From: G963665085 sp963665085 | Lineage (GTDB): Bacteria > Bacteroidota > Bacteroidia > Bacteroidales > JAAAOM01 | Assembly (NCBI GenBank): GCA_963665085.2 | Contig: CAXXXS010000001.1 | Span: 4,836,001 to 4,900,000, forward strand | Direction of reading: 5' to 3' | DNA length: 64,000 bases | Part shown: positions 56,023-64,000 of the stretch, in pieces | Position numbering within the stretch: position 1 is the first letter of the stretch | Layout of the letters: the number at the start of each line of letters is the position of its first letter | The notes under the pieces: model-generated | The model's database searches: none | Told to the model about the DNA's origin: nothing | What the model saw: the letters and a program-made list of their open reading frames with translations, nothing else | Made by a program: the position numbers and the translations under genes

Positions 56023-56030
56023 CAAATTTA
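56023..56030 (-). promoter_or_regulatory. -7 box of the uronate/gluconate operon
   Basis: TAAATTTG on the minus strand matches TAnnTTTG and sits between the two operators. The -33 element is weak (TTTACC at 56051-56046). Confidence 0.6.
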
Positions 56031-56062
56031 AAAAAATATTTGATTGGTAAATATATTTTTGA

Positions 56063-56092
56063 ATATTAAACGTGTGCGTACACGTTTAATAT
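56063..56092. promoter_or_regulatory. LacI-type operator 2 (30-bp palindrome, one mismatch pair)
   Basis: The core CGTGTGCGTACACG differs by one base from operator 1, with arms ATATTAAA/TTTAATAT. Its centre is 75 bp, about seven helical turns, from that of operator 1. That spacing would allow a looped repressor tetramer or cooperative binding. The rest of the 377-base gap to the gene at 56331 shows nothing else. Confidence 0.8.
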
Positions 56093-56330
56093 AACAAAAC
56101 AAACTCAACAATCTCATTAAAAATACATGTAACATATTTAATATGAATCTATTAAAACACCACTCTAAATTTAAAGTGCCTTTTGTAAAATAATGACGTA
56201 GACACAAACAAAACAATAAGTTAGTCGAATCCAGATAATTTAATTAATGTAGAATTATCTATCTATAAAATTTAGTATCAAAATCTTTTCGATTTCTTTC
56301 CTAATTTTAAGGAAAAAAAAGTAATAACAG

Positions 56331-58271
56331 ATGAAATCCTTTTTTGACCTAATCGCAAATAAACAGCGCCTATCAAGGATAATAATAATTATCATATCTC
56401 TTGTTTATTATATAAATACAATCCCAAATAAATATGCCCTAGATGACTCCATCGTAATAACAAAAAATGAATTCACAAAACAAGGACTACAAGGAATTGG
56501 AAAAATCTTTTCGAATGATTCATTTACCGGATTTTTTGGGGTAGACAAAAAACTTGTAACGGGAGGTCGTTACCGACCACTTTCTATAGCAACATTTGCA
56601 ATTGAACACCAGTTTTTTGGACTAAATCCATCAGTAAGTCATTTTATTAATATTTTAGTTTATGCTCTTTGCGGATTATTAATTTTTAGTGTTTTAAAAA
56701 AACTCCCTTTAAAAAAATCATATGAACTAGGATTTTTATCTGCCCTGTTATTTATTATTCATCCTATACATTCTGAAGTTGTAGCAAACATAAAGGGACG
56801 AGACGAAATTTTAGCGTTGCTTTTCTCTTTACTTGCGTTAAATTTTAGTATGAAATACTGGATTACAAAAGACATAAAATGGACAATTATAGCTGGAAGT
56901 ATGTTATTCCTTGGATTAATGTCAAAAGAAAATTCAATCGCTTTTTTAATATTAATCCCTTCAGCTTTGTTTTTCTTCTTCCCTAAAGAAAAAAAGAAAA
57001 CCTGGATTTATACAATTATACCTTTAATCTCATTTACATTAGTATACTTAATTATTCGGGTATCAGTAATTGGAATAAATGGCCAGGAAGCTAATGAATT
57101 AATGAACAATCCGTTTCTAAATGCATCCAAAAGTGAAAAATACGGTACTATATTCTACACTCTTCTTATATATTTAAAACTACTAATTTTCCCTCATCCC
57201 CTAACATATGATTACTATCCTTATCATGTTTCATTGATAGAAATAACCAATGTAAAATCAATTTTTTCTATACTTATTTATTCAGCAATTATTATTATTG
57301 GATTTATCCTATCAAAGAAAAAGAACATAATTGGTTTTGGAATAATTTTTTATAGTATTCCATTATTAATTGTATCCAATATCATTTTTTCTGTTGGTAC
57401 ATTTATGAATGAACGTTTTATTTTTTTCTCATCGGTTGGTTTCTGTCTTATTATTTCTCAATTACTAATTTTCGGATTACAAAACAAAAAACTTAATAAA
57501 CCTATTGGAGTATTTATTATTCTATTGATTGCTTTATCATCGTTTAAAACTATTACACGAAACAAAGACTGGAAAGACGACTATACATTATTTACTACTG
57601 ATGTAAAAACATCTGTTAACAGCGCAAAAAGTAATTGCACTGCAGGAGGTAAAATACTGGAAGAAGCGCAGGCTATTAATGACCCCACTTTGAAATTAAA
57701 TTTATTAAATCAATCTATTACTTATCTTGAAAAATCTATTCGCGTTTACCCTGATTATACTGATGCCCTTCTTTTACTCGGAAATGCATATTGGGAAAGA
57801 GATAAAGACTATCAAAAAGTTTGGGGCCTATATTCTAAAATCCTGAAAAAAGTCCCAACCCATGCTAACATTTTATCCAACTCTAAAATAATTTCAAGCC
57901 AGATAAATGACATCCCCACTAAATACATTGCATATAAACGACTTGAAAAGTATATGCCAAATGATTATGATGTAGCATACAATCTTGGACATTTAAAGGG
58001 ACGGTATTTTGAACAAATTGATTCATCGATTTATTATCTGGAAAAAGCAATAAAAATAAAACCCAAAAGTGACATTGCCCTTAAAGATTTGGGCGTAGCT
58101 TATGGTATAAAAGGAGATTTAGAAAATTCACTTTTTTATTTAAACAAAGCCCTTGAATTGAACAGTAATGATAAACAATTGTATATAAATATTGGTGTTA
58201 CGTATCAACGACTAGGAAATAGTTCAAAAGCAACTGAATTTTTCAACAAAGCAAAAGAATTTGACAATTAA
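56331..58271 (+). CDS. TMTC/DUF1736-like polytopic membrane protein with TPR repeats
   Basis: The protein (646 aa) has about 10-12 membrane helices in residues 1-410, with motifs of the TMTC/GT-C glycosyltransferase group: NKYALDDSIVI with the acidic pair, GGRYRPLSIATFAIEHQFFG, and HPIHSEVVANIKGRDEIL. About five TPR-like repeats follow (about 455-646; LLLLGNAYWERDKDYQKVW, ALKDLGVAYGIKGDLENSLFYLNKALEL). Eukaryotic TMTCs add O-mannose to proteins. The bacterial homologues may glycosylate secreted proteins, perhaps T9SS cargo, but this is inference. Confidence 0.75.
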   Translation: MKSFFDLIANKQRLSRIIIIIISLVYYINTIPNKYALDDSIVITKNEFTKQGLQGIGKIFSNDSFTGFFGVDKKLVTGGRYRPLSIATFAIEHQFFGLNPSVSHFINILVYALCGLLIFSVLKKLPLKKSYELGFLSALLFIIHPIHSEVVANIKGRDEILALLFSLLALNFSMKYWITKDIKWTIIAGSMLFLGLMSKENSIAFLILIPSALFFFFPKEKKKTWIYTIIPLISFTLVYLIIRVSVIGINGQEANELMNNPFLNASKSEKYGTIFYTLLIYLKLLIFPHPLTYDYYPYHVSLIEITNVKSIFSILIYSAIIIIGFILSKKKNIIGFGIIFYSIPLLIVSNIIFSVGTFMNERFIFFSSVGFCLIISQLLIFGLQNKKLNKPIGVFIILLIALSSFKTITRNKDWKDDYTLFTTDVKTSVNSAKSNCTAGGKILEEAQAINDPTLKLNLLNQSITYLEKSIRVYPDYTDALLLLGNAYWERDKDYQKVWGLYSKILKKVPTHANILSNSKIISSQINDIPTKYIAYKRLEKYMPNDYDVAYNLGHLKGRYFEQIDSSIYYLEKAIKIKPKSDIALKDLGVAYGIKGDLENSLFYLNKALELNSNDKQLYINIGVTYQRLGNSSKATEFFNKAKEFDN

Positions 58272-58360
58272 CACACATTGCAATTAAGAATCGTTAACTT
58301 TTTGATAATGAGTTATCGCATTTTTAAAATTATCATCAGTGTGCCACACCGATTTTTTTC

Positions 58361-58590
58361 GTTTGATTGGTGTTTCTCGATATCCAATATACATTGTCCG
58401 GGCAGGAGGTGCCAATTTTTGATGTGCAGTATAGCCTCGTCGCGCAGGAGGTGGGCTTGATGGATATCACTAACATATTGTTCCTACAGGAGATATGGGG
58501 CTTTAATATGCTAAATGGATATTCCGTGCAGGAGATACCCTGTTTTATTCTGCACAAAGCACATATCGGGTATGAGGTATATAAATTTAC
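58361..58590. repeat. 42-bp tandem repeat, five to six degenerate units
   Basis: CAGGAG recurs at 58403, 58445, 58487 and 58529, exactly 42 bases apart, with weaker units before (58361) and after (TATGAG at 58571). In the + frame each unit encodes 14 residues of the form QE(V/I)xxFD(I/V)xYxLxx. The short open frame 58367-58600 has no convincing start and no known family. It fills the 315-base gap between a TPR protein gene and a lipoprotein gene, both of which end here (convergent). It could be a decayed coding remnant or a structured repeat. Confidence 0.8.
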
Positions 58591-59639
58591 CCCAAATTAA
58601 CCTTAATTATTCTGTAAGTATACAGTGTTGTAGAACCTCCAAATTTGAATTCGACAGCTAAACAATAAATATCCCCACTTATATCATATGCGATACTGAA
58701 TACATCATGTTCAACATTGAAAGTTTTAAGTAATTCTCCTTCTTTGTTAATATAGAAAAGATAAGGGGTGTAACTGCCTGAAACCAGAAACCCTTCTTCA
58801 TAAACAAGAAAAGTACTAAAATTGATGTAATCGATGTTTGTAGAATCAACTAAAACACCGTCTTCATTATAAGCAAATATTTCCCTTTGCGGCCTGTAAG
58901 AACAATAAAGAACCCCATCCTTGTATGCAAGGCCATCAGGACGACCTTTATCGATAACAAAATCGTCCAGCAATACCCCGTCTTTATTGAATATTGATAT
59001 TTTTTGGTCTTCCCAGTATTCAAGGGAATATACCCTAAACGTATCCCTATAAGATACCGTAGGATTGAAAGAAATAAATTTATCGTCCCGCTCTGAAATT
59101 TTTTCTCCGTTCTTATTAAACACTTCAATGTTATCGGCGTCGTTATTTGTTAACCATAAATTATCATCAACTAAGAAAATATAATTGTACCATGAAGAAC
59201 TATTTTCAAGAGTAGATACCACTTCTATCTCTGGAAATAATAGTGGGTATTTGTTACCATAAAAACTACCATTTGCGTAACCTGACACACTAAATTCCCC
59301 TTCAACAACATTTTCGTCTGTTACATCACCATTGCCAAACACATCAAGTGAACTTACTTCCATAAATACTTTTGCCTTATCTCCGTCAATCCTGCCACTA
59401 TACTCGGGCCTATAACCATTACCGGAAGGTAAGCCCTGGTAAATGAACATTTCTCCATTTATACGATCCCCATCTTGATTTGCCGGGACAAGAAAAGTCC
59501 CGTAGATTGAACTATCCGTTGTACTCCACTGTCCAAGCCATGTTCCTTGCACATCGGCAGTTGCTCCATTATTATTGTTTTTTTCGCAGGAAAACAACAA
59601 TACCATCCCTGCAGTTACAAAAAGACTAAGGTATTTCAT
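58587..59639 (-). CDS. Lipoprotein with 6-bladed beta-propeller-like repeats
   Basis: The 350-residue protein has a lipoprotein signal ending at C18 (LLFSCEKNNNN) and an N-terminal beta-rich domain (VQGTWLGQW ...). A propeller-like region follows with repeated WLTNNDADNIEVFNKNGEKI, ISIFNKDGVLLDDFVI, IFAYNEDGVLVDS and LFYINKEGELLKTF units. It is the last gene of a four-gene surface operon, one base after the next gene. Function is unknown; a surface scaffold or binding protein is likely. Confidence 0.75.
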   Translation of the reverse strand: MKYLSLFVTAGMVLLFSCEKNNNNGATADVQGTWLGQWSTTDSSIYGTFLVPANQDGDRINGEMFIYQGLPSGNGYRPEYSGRIDGDKAKVFMEVSSLDVFGNGDVTDENVVEGEFSVSGYANGSFYGNKYPLLFPEIEVVSTLENSSSWYNYIFLVDDNLWLTNNDADNIEVFNKNGEKISERDDKFISFNPTVSYRDTFRVYSLEYWEDQKISIFNKDGVLLDDFVIDKGRPDGLAYKDGVLYCSYRPQREIFAYNEDGVLVDSTNIDYINFSTFLVYEEGFLVSGSYTPYLFYINKEGELLKTFNVEHDVFSIAYDISGDIYCLAVEFKFGGSTTLYTYRIIKVNLG

Positions 59640-59640
59640 T

Positions 59641-60228
59641 TCACATATCTAAATTGTAACTCACTTTTAATGATAAACGTGGATACATAATTAATCCGGC
59701 ATCAGGACTTTCTTCCTTTGAATAAAAAGAACTAAACTTAGGATGAAAAAGAATTGAGATATCGAAATTATTTACAGAGTATTCCGGACCAATAAATGCT
59801 CCGTATTCAATTCCAAAGAGTTTATTATCAAAATCATCAGAATTTACTCCCCCCAGGTTAAAAAATCCCCCGCCAACAGCATGAATCGGATTCTCCGGAT
59901 ATTTTACCAGGAAATGAAAACCATATGCCAATCGATTAACAGAAGCATCATCGCCAAGATAATAGTCATTTACCTTGATTTTTTCAACTTCCATTTGTAG
60001 GCCAACTCCCAGAAACTGATTTAATCCATAGGTATACCCCAATCCAAAAGAAAAAGTATTTTCCGGTTCTGTCCAAACCTCAAAGTCAGGATCATCAAAA
60101 TCAATATAAAGAGAATTTTCCAGTGCTAAATTAAAATTGCTAATTACATAAACTGAATGCTTTTGTACCTGTGCTTTTAGCAAAAAAGGAATAAGTGTGA
60201 TAAAAAAAATAATAAAGTGTTTTTTCAT
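59641..60228 (-). CDS. Outer membrane beta-barrel protein
   Basis: The 195-residue protein has a signal peptide (1-19, ending LKAQ) and alternating amphipathic strands: FSFGLGYTYGLNQFLGVGLQMEVE, LAYGFHFLVKY, FGIEYGAFIGPEYSV, and a C-terminal aromatic strand LSLKVSYNLDM. It is about the size of an 8-strand barrel of the PorT/OmpX-like kind. It lies 30 bases after a similar barrel gene in the same operon. Its specific role is unknown. Confidence 0.7.
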   Translation of the reverse strand: MKKHFIIFFITLIPFLLKAQVQKHSVYVISNFNLALENSLYIDFDDPDFEVWTEPENTFSFGLGYTYGLNQFLGVGLQMEVEKIKVNDYYLGDDASVNRLAYGFHFLVKYPENPIHAVGGGFFNLGGVNSDDFDNKLFGIEYGAFIGPEYSVNNFDISILFHPKFSSFYSKEESPDAGLIMYPRLSLKVSYNLDM

Positions 60229-60258
60229 AATTAATGGATTAATTGATGATACATAATT

Positions 60259-60837
60259 CTAACGATACGACTCCGGTATTAAAAGATAGCCAACAGCTAG
60301 ACTTATCCCATTAAATGTCATGGCCTCGGTAGTACCTTGTATTTTTGAGCGCGTAATCCTGTACAACGGTTTTATGTATATCATCTTTGAAATAATAATC
60401 TTTAAACCAACACCGGCATTATAAGAAAAATCTGTTTCACTGAGATTCTCAACGCTGGTAAATGAATCGGTATACATAACCGAACCAATGCCTCCCATAA
60501 TTAATGGAGAAATGGATTTATTCAGAAAAGAGTATTCAAAATCAATATCCACACAGGTTATTTTTGCATCAAAATTGTTGTCTGATATTACTTCTGAGCC
60601 TCCAAAAAGAAAGTCCATGCCCATATTAAATTTCCCAAGATTTAAGCCAGCTTCCATTCCGTATACCATAAAATCCTTGAGATCTATCCGTGTTGAACTT
60701 CCATCCTCATTTTCAAAAAAACTATAATCGCCCTTCATTTGCTGGGCAACGAATGCTGCTTCTAATCCCATAATCTGTGCCTCTGCCTGCAAGTAAAAAA
60801 ACAGGCAAACAAGCAAGCTTATAAATATCCTTTTCAT
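60259..60837 (-). CDS. Outer membrane beta-barrel protein
   Basis: The 192-residue protein has a signal peptide (1-20, ending AEAQ) and strand-rich sequence: VYGMEAGLNLGKFNMGMDFLFGG, SPLIMGGIGSVMYTD, FSYNAGVGLKIIISKMIYIKPLYRITRS, GISLAVGYLLIP. It resembles an 8-strand barrel of the opacity/PorT-like group. It is 9 bases after the giant Asp-box gene and may help anchor or translocate that product; this is inference. Confidence 0.7.
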   Translation of the reverse strand: MKRIFISLLVCLFFYLQAEAQIMGLEAAFVAQQMKGDYSFFENEDGSSTRIDLKDFMVYGMEAGLNLGKFNMGMDFLFGGSEVISDNNFDAKITCVDIDFEYSFLNKSISPLIMGGIGSVMYTDSFTSVENLSETDFSYNAGVGLKIIISKMIYIKPLYRITRSKIQGTTEAMTFNGISLAVGYLLIPESYR

Positions 60838-60846
60838 ATTCTTAGT

Positions 60847-63678
60847 TTATTGTTTGATAATAATATTGTTATAGATTAATTCTTCACTGAAAACCTTTAT
60901 CAGGTATACCCCGGATGAATATTCATTTATATCAAGAACATAGATCTCATTCACAGGATAAAGTATTCTTCGCTCAAGGACTTTCCCTGAAACAGAACTT
61001 ATTTCAACCTTCAATGTTGAAAAAGCTGAATTTATAGCAGGAACAGAAAGGCTCATGGTTCCTGATGTAGGATTTGGATAAATGGAGATATCTGTAGATA
61101 AACTATTCTCAATAGAAGTATATTGAAAAACAAAACATTCTGATGTGTCAGCACATTGATTGATGGTTGCAATTAAAGCATATGTCCCACTTGACTTAGG
61201 TGTAAAATACATATTTTCTTCTCCATCTATTAATTCTCCTGAAGTACAATCCATCCATTGATAGGTATCGTTTTCATAACTATTGGCAGCTAAATAGTCA
61301 TCATTCTGTGCAACAGAAATATCAATATCAGGCACATCCAACAAAACAGAATTAGAAACAAAACTTTTACAGTTATTGGAAACTTTACAGGAATAGTTAC
61401 CAGCATCAGACAAAGTAACTCCAATTAACTCCAGCACAGGGCTGTTCTCTCCTACCGGAATAAAATCATCTTTTAACCATTGATAACTTAAATTATCGCC
61501 TTCTGCCGTAATTGAAATCTCTACATCTTCCCCCAAACAAGAAACTGTTTCTTCGGGTTGACCGGTTATCTCCAATGTTTCAGAACAATAATTCGGTGAG
61601 ATATGATAAATTCCTGAACCATATGATCCTGCAACCATCACAGGTTGTTCTGTCTCAGAAATATCAATGGAGTAATGCAATGGGTAGAAAATTCCATTGT
61701 CGTACGAATACCATGTCTCTCCCGCATCATCAGAGCGTAGAATCCCCCACCCTTCTGTTGCTACATAAATCTGGTCTGGATCCCTGGGATCAAAAATGAT
61801 TTTACGAGGCAGGGAAACACCACCTTTAATTTGAGTCCAGTCCTCACCTCCATTTGTTGATTTAAATATTTTGCCTTCATCATAACCTCCTCCGGCATAA
61901 ATAATATTATTGTCTGTAGGATGAACAGCTATGGCACTCACATAATTATCATCTGTTAATCCCATAGATTGCCAATTATTCCCTCCATCTGTTGATTTAT
62001 AAATCCCCTCAAAATGCCACATTCCAACCCACAATGTACTTGTATCAACCGGATCGAGACATAAGCATTTAATGTCAACAAGGCTTCCCAATTCTGTTGG
62101 CAAGCCTGTGTTTAATGCCGTCCAGGATTCTCCATTATCATAACTTCTGCCCACTCCATTACCAGCCACAAAAAGGGTATTTGAATTGGGATGATCAATT
62201 TTCTCAACAAAAGAAGGAGTACCTGCACTTTCAAGTTTATTAAGAGTCTTTCCCTGATCATCAGACCGATAAAAATCAAGGGATGCAACATAAATTATAC
62301 TGCTGTCATTGGGGTCTATTTCAATATCAGAGACTTCTCCTATGTTATAGGTAGTATCATAATACGTTTCGCCATATACTTCTACAGAATATGCGTTGTT
62401 CCAGGTTTCTCCGGCATCGTGACTATATGAAAAGTATTCACTTGTGCCGGTATAAATATTTTCCGGGTTTTTATGATCAATTGCAACGCTATACACAGTT
62501 GTCGCACAAATACCATCAGAAGAGTTTTTCCAAGTTACGCCATTATCAGACGACACGGAAACCCCATTGTTATTGGCAACAGCTCCATATAGTATATTTT
62601 CACCTTGTAATGGTGATGTTAAAGCACTAAAACCAATCCAGTAACAATCTTCATTATTATTATATTCAGTCCAGGTTAGCCCGGCATCAAGACTATAATG
62701 CGTATTTGTAAATAGCTTGTTTGAATCGGCCGGATGAAAAAATAATTGTGCGGGATCGATAGACTCTCCCACATATTCATCTACAACCAATTCCCAATAT
62801 TTTCCATTATATTGATAAAACTTCCCATCTAATAAAGCAGATGGCCTCTCAGGATGTTGAGCGGAAATAGTAAATGCATTGATTGTTGGATAATAATCAT
62901 CTTCGCCATATAAAGTTGGAATACTATCATTAAATGATTGCCAGGATTCTCCACCGTTTTCTGTCTTGAAAACTCCGGTATGATTTGTTCCAGCGTATAA
63001 CACCTGCGGATTTGAAGGATCGATAGCCAATGAAAAAATCCCGTTTATATATTCCTCATATTCTGCAACAATAGTAAACCCATCCTCAACATTCTGCCAA
63101 GTTTCCCCGTAATCTGTTGATTTATAAACATGCCCTATTCCAAGTCCCAACCCACCAGCTTCTGAAGCATATAACACAGAATTATCTGTCGGATCAATAA
63201 CAATATTAAAAACTATAAACTCTCCGGGGTAATTTGTAAAATACCAGGTAGCCCCTCCATCTGTAGATTTCCACACTCCATCGAAATCTGTTCCTGCATA
63301 GATTGTATCGGTATTATTGGGATCAATAGTTAAACATCGTATTGGATAAAACGTTAATCCATCCCTTGCGGCAAACCAATTTTCTCCGCCATCTGTTGTC
63401 TTAAAAACTCCAGCATCCCGGCTTCCTACATAAACAATATTGCTGTTAGACGGATCAATAGCAATAGAGGTCATTTCCCCACCAGAAAGTGGATAAGTCT
63501 CCCATACTTCATCCGTAGAGTTTTGAAAATCATTAATCGGTTTCATGTTAGCCGGTACATCTTCAGTGGATTTTTTTTGTCCACGGTTTGTTGTCTCAAT
63601 ATTTCTTTGCGCTTCAACATTAAAAATTAAACCAATAAATAGATTGATTATTAGAATAAATCTGGGTAATACTTTCAT
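60847..63678 (-). CDS. Secreted Asp-box/sortilin-like repeat protein with T9SS sorting domain
   Basis: The protein (943 aa) has a signal peptide (1-23, ending VEAQ). About eleven Asp-box motifs of the type S/T-x-D-x-G-x-T-W follow (TTDGGENWF, STDGGATWYF, STDYGETWQN, SSDNGVTWKN, SDDAGETWYS and others) and build one or two beta-propellers like VPS10/sortilin. Next come an Ig-like domain (about 705-780, SDAGNYSCKVSN) and a type IX secretion sorting domain (about 865-943, SIYPNPTSGTMSL). It is probably displayed on or released from the cell surface. Ligand or enzyme activity is unknown; no sialidase-type active site was seen. It is first in a four-gene operon. Confidence 0.85.
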   Translation of the reverse strand: MKVLPRFILIINLFIGLIFNVEAQRNIETTNRGQKKSTEDVPANMKPINDFQNSTDEVWETYPLSGGEMTSIAIDPSNSNIVYVGSRDAGVFKTTDGGENWFAARDGLTFYPIRCLTIDPNNTDTIYAGTDFDGVWKSTDGGATWYFTNYPGEFIVFNIVIDPTDNSVLYASEAGGLGLGIGHVYKSTDYGETWQNVEDGFTIVAEYEEYINGIFSLAIDPSNPQVLYAGTNHTGVFKTENGGESWQSFNDSIPTLYGEDDYYPTINAFTISAQHPERPSALLDGKFYQYNGKYWELVVDEYVGESIDPAQLFFHPADSNKLFTNTHYSLDAGLTWTEYNNNEDCYWIGFSALTSPLQGENILYGAVANNNGVSVSSDNGVTWKNSSDGICATTVYSVAIDHKNPENIYTGTSEYFSYSHDAGETWNNAYSVEVYGETYYDTTYNIGEVSDIEIDPNDSSIIYVASLDFYRSDDQGKTLNKLESAGTPSFVEKIDHPNSNTLFVAGNGVGRSYDNGESWTALNTGLPTELGSLVDIKCLCLDPVDTSTLWVGMWHFEGIYKSTDGGNNWQSMGLTDDNYVSAIAVHPTDNNIIYAGGGYDEGKIFKSTNGGEDWTQIKGGVSLPRKIIFDPRDPDQIYVATEGWGILRSDDAGETWYSYDNGIFYPLHYSIDISETEQPVMVAGSYGSGIYHISPNYCSETLEITGQPEETVSCLGEDVEISITAEGDNLSYQWLKDDFIPVGENSPVLELIGVTLSDAGNYSCKVSNNCKSFVSNSVLLDVPDIDISVAQNDDYLAANSYENDTYQWMDCTSGELIDGEENMYFTPKSSGTYALIATINQCADTSECFVFQYTSIENSLSTDISIYPNPTSGTMSLSVPAINSAFSTLKVEISSVSGKVLERRILYPVNEIYVLDINEYSSGVYLIKVFSEELIYNNIIIKQ

Positions 63679-63821
63679 TGTAATTTTAGTTTTATGAAAA
63701 ATTCAGTTCTTGTTAGAAATGACATGAACAAAGAAAACGTTACAAAATCTTATATTTTTTCAAAAAAAATCTCCTATTATTGTAACAATTATTAAAGTTC
63801 AATCATTTATTTATAGGTAAA

Positions 63822-64000
63822 ATGCCCAAGCCCGAAAGCACAGAAGGAAAAAAATTTAAAGAATTCCTGGATAAGCTTAAAGGAAATGATGAAAGGGCAT
63901 GGAGCCAGCTTAATTTTATTTTAAAACGAATAATTAGTAAATGGTTGATTAAGAAAACTATCAATACTGAACACTTTGCAGAAATTTACAGCAATGTATT
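63822..64000 (+). CDS. Start of a probable sigma-70-family factor (truncated by window end)
   Basis: From the ATG at 63822, 59 codons run to the window edge without a stop. The sequence (MPKPESTEGKKFKEFLDKLK, then GNDERAWSQLNFILKRIISKWLIKK) resembles region 2 of ECF sigma factors (D-x-x-AW...L...). The gene is divergent from the Asp-box operon, so it may regulate it. The identification rests on a short N-terminal piece. Confidence 0.5.
   Translation, partial: MPKPESTEGKKFKEFLDKLKGNDERAWSQLNFILKRIISKWLIKKTINTEHFAEIYSNV

Noticed and set aside
58361..58590. CRISPR array suspected from the regular 42-bp period
   Set aside because: Only about six bases are strictly shared per unit and there is no repeat/spacer division; no cas gene is in the window.
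58278..58600. Short open frames on both strands across the 42-bp repeat taken as genes
   Set aside because: They arise from the frame-preserving repeat, have no recognised family, and lack a clear start context; annotated as a repeat instead.

Overview
The window looks like a chromosomal segment of an AT-rich Bacteroidota, probably of the Marinilabiliales/Prolixibacteraceae kind; the order is a guess. Supporting traits are type IX secretion C-terminal sorting domains, HmuY-type haem proteins, a fused DAHP synthase/chorismate mutase, starts without Shine-Dalgarno sequences, promoters of the TTTG-N19-21-TAnnTTTG type, a tRNA without encoded CCA, and LytTR regulators.

Layout. (1) 0-2.7 kb: a B12/radical SAM enzyme, a membrane LytTR regulator and a small zinc ribbon protein. 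(2) 2.9-6.2 kb: a small mobile-element-like block (five GTTAAC sites, a DUF4248-like protein, a J-domain mini-protein and a large serine recombinase) abutting tRNA-Arg(ACG). The last recombinase codons lie inside the tRNA terminator and the tRNA gene. (3) 6.3-14.4 kb: a haem-handling locus with a two-component system, a four-helix membrane protein, two HmuY-like proteins around a TonB receptor, and an HsmA-like membrane protein. (4) 14.4-16.9 kb: an HU-family protein and a nitroreductase among several repeat families. (5) 16.9-22.8 kb: an aromatic amino acid operon (pheA, DAHPS-CM, aroB, aroD, aroC, tyrA). It is preceded by a classical Phe/Tyr attenuator with leader peptide MKLFSNAFFYFYFYFISIE, antiterminator and terminator. 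(6) 22.8-30.6 kb: a LytS/LytR-type pair divergent from an RND efflux operon. (7) 30.8-33.6 kb: glucuronate isomerase and an MFS transporter. (8) 33.7-46.4 kb: two paralogous GAF/PAS sensors without an output domain, facing a hybrid kinase, a single receiver and a five-PAS/PocR kinase. (9) 46.6-56.1 kb: a uronate/gluconate operon (LacI regulator, SDR, UxuA, KDG kinase, LarA-like epimerase, Gfo/Idh, PdxB, 6PGDH) with two palindromic operators upstream. The LacI gene has no canonical start codon. (10) 56.3-64 kb: a TMTC-like membrane/TPR protein, a 42-bp tandem repeat, a four-gene cell-surface operon ending in a giant Asp-box T9SS protein, and the start of a probable sigma factor gene.

How they work together: glucuronate enters by UxaC, is reduced by the SDR to mannonate, dehydrated by UxuA and phosphorylated by KdgK. 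The LarA homologue may feed gluconate into the same route by C2 epimerisation. The aromatic operon appears to be tuned by ribosome stalling at Phe/Tyr codons. No CRISPR array or rRNA was seen.
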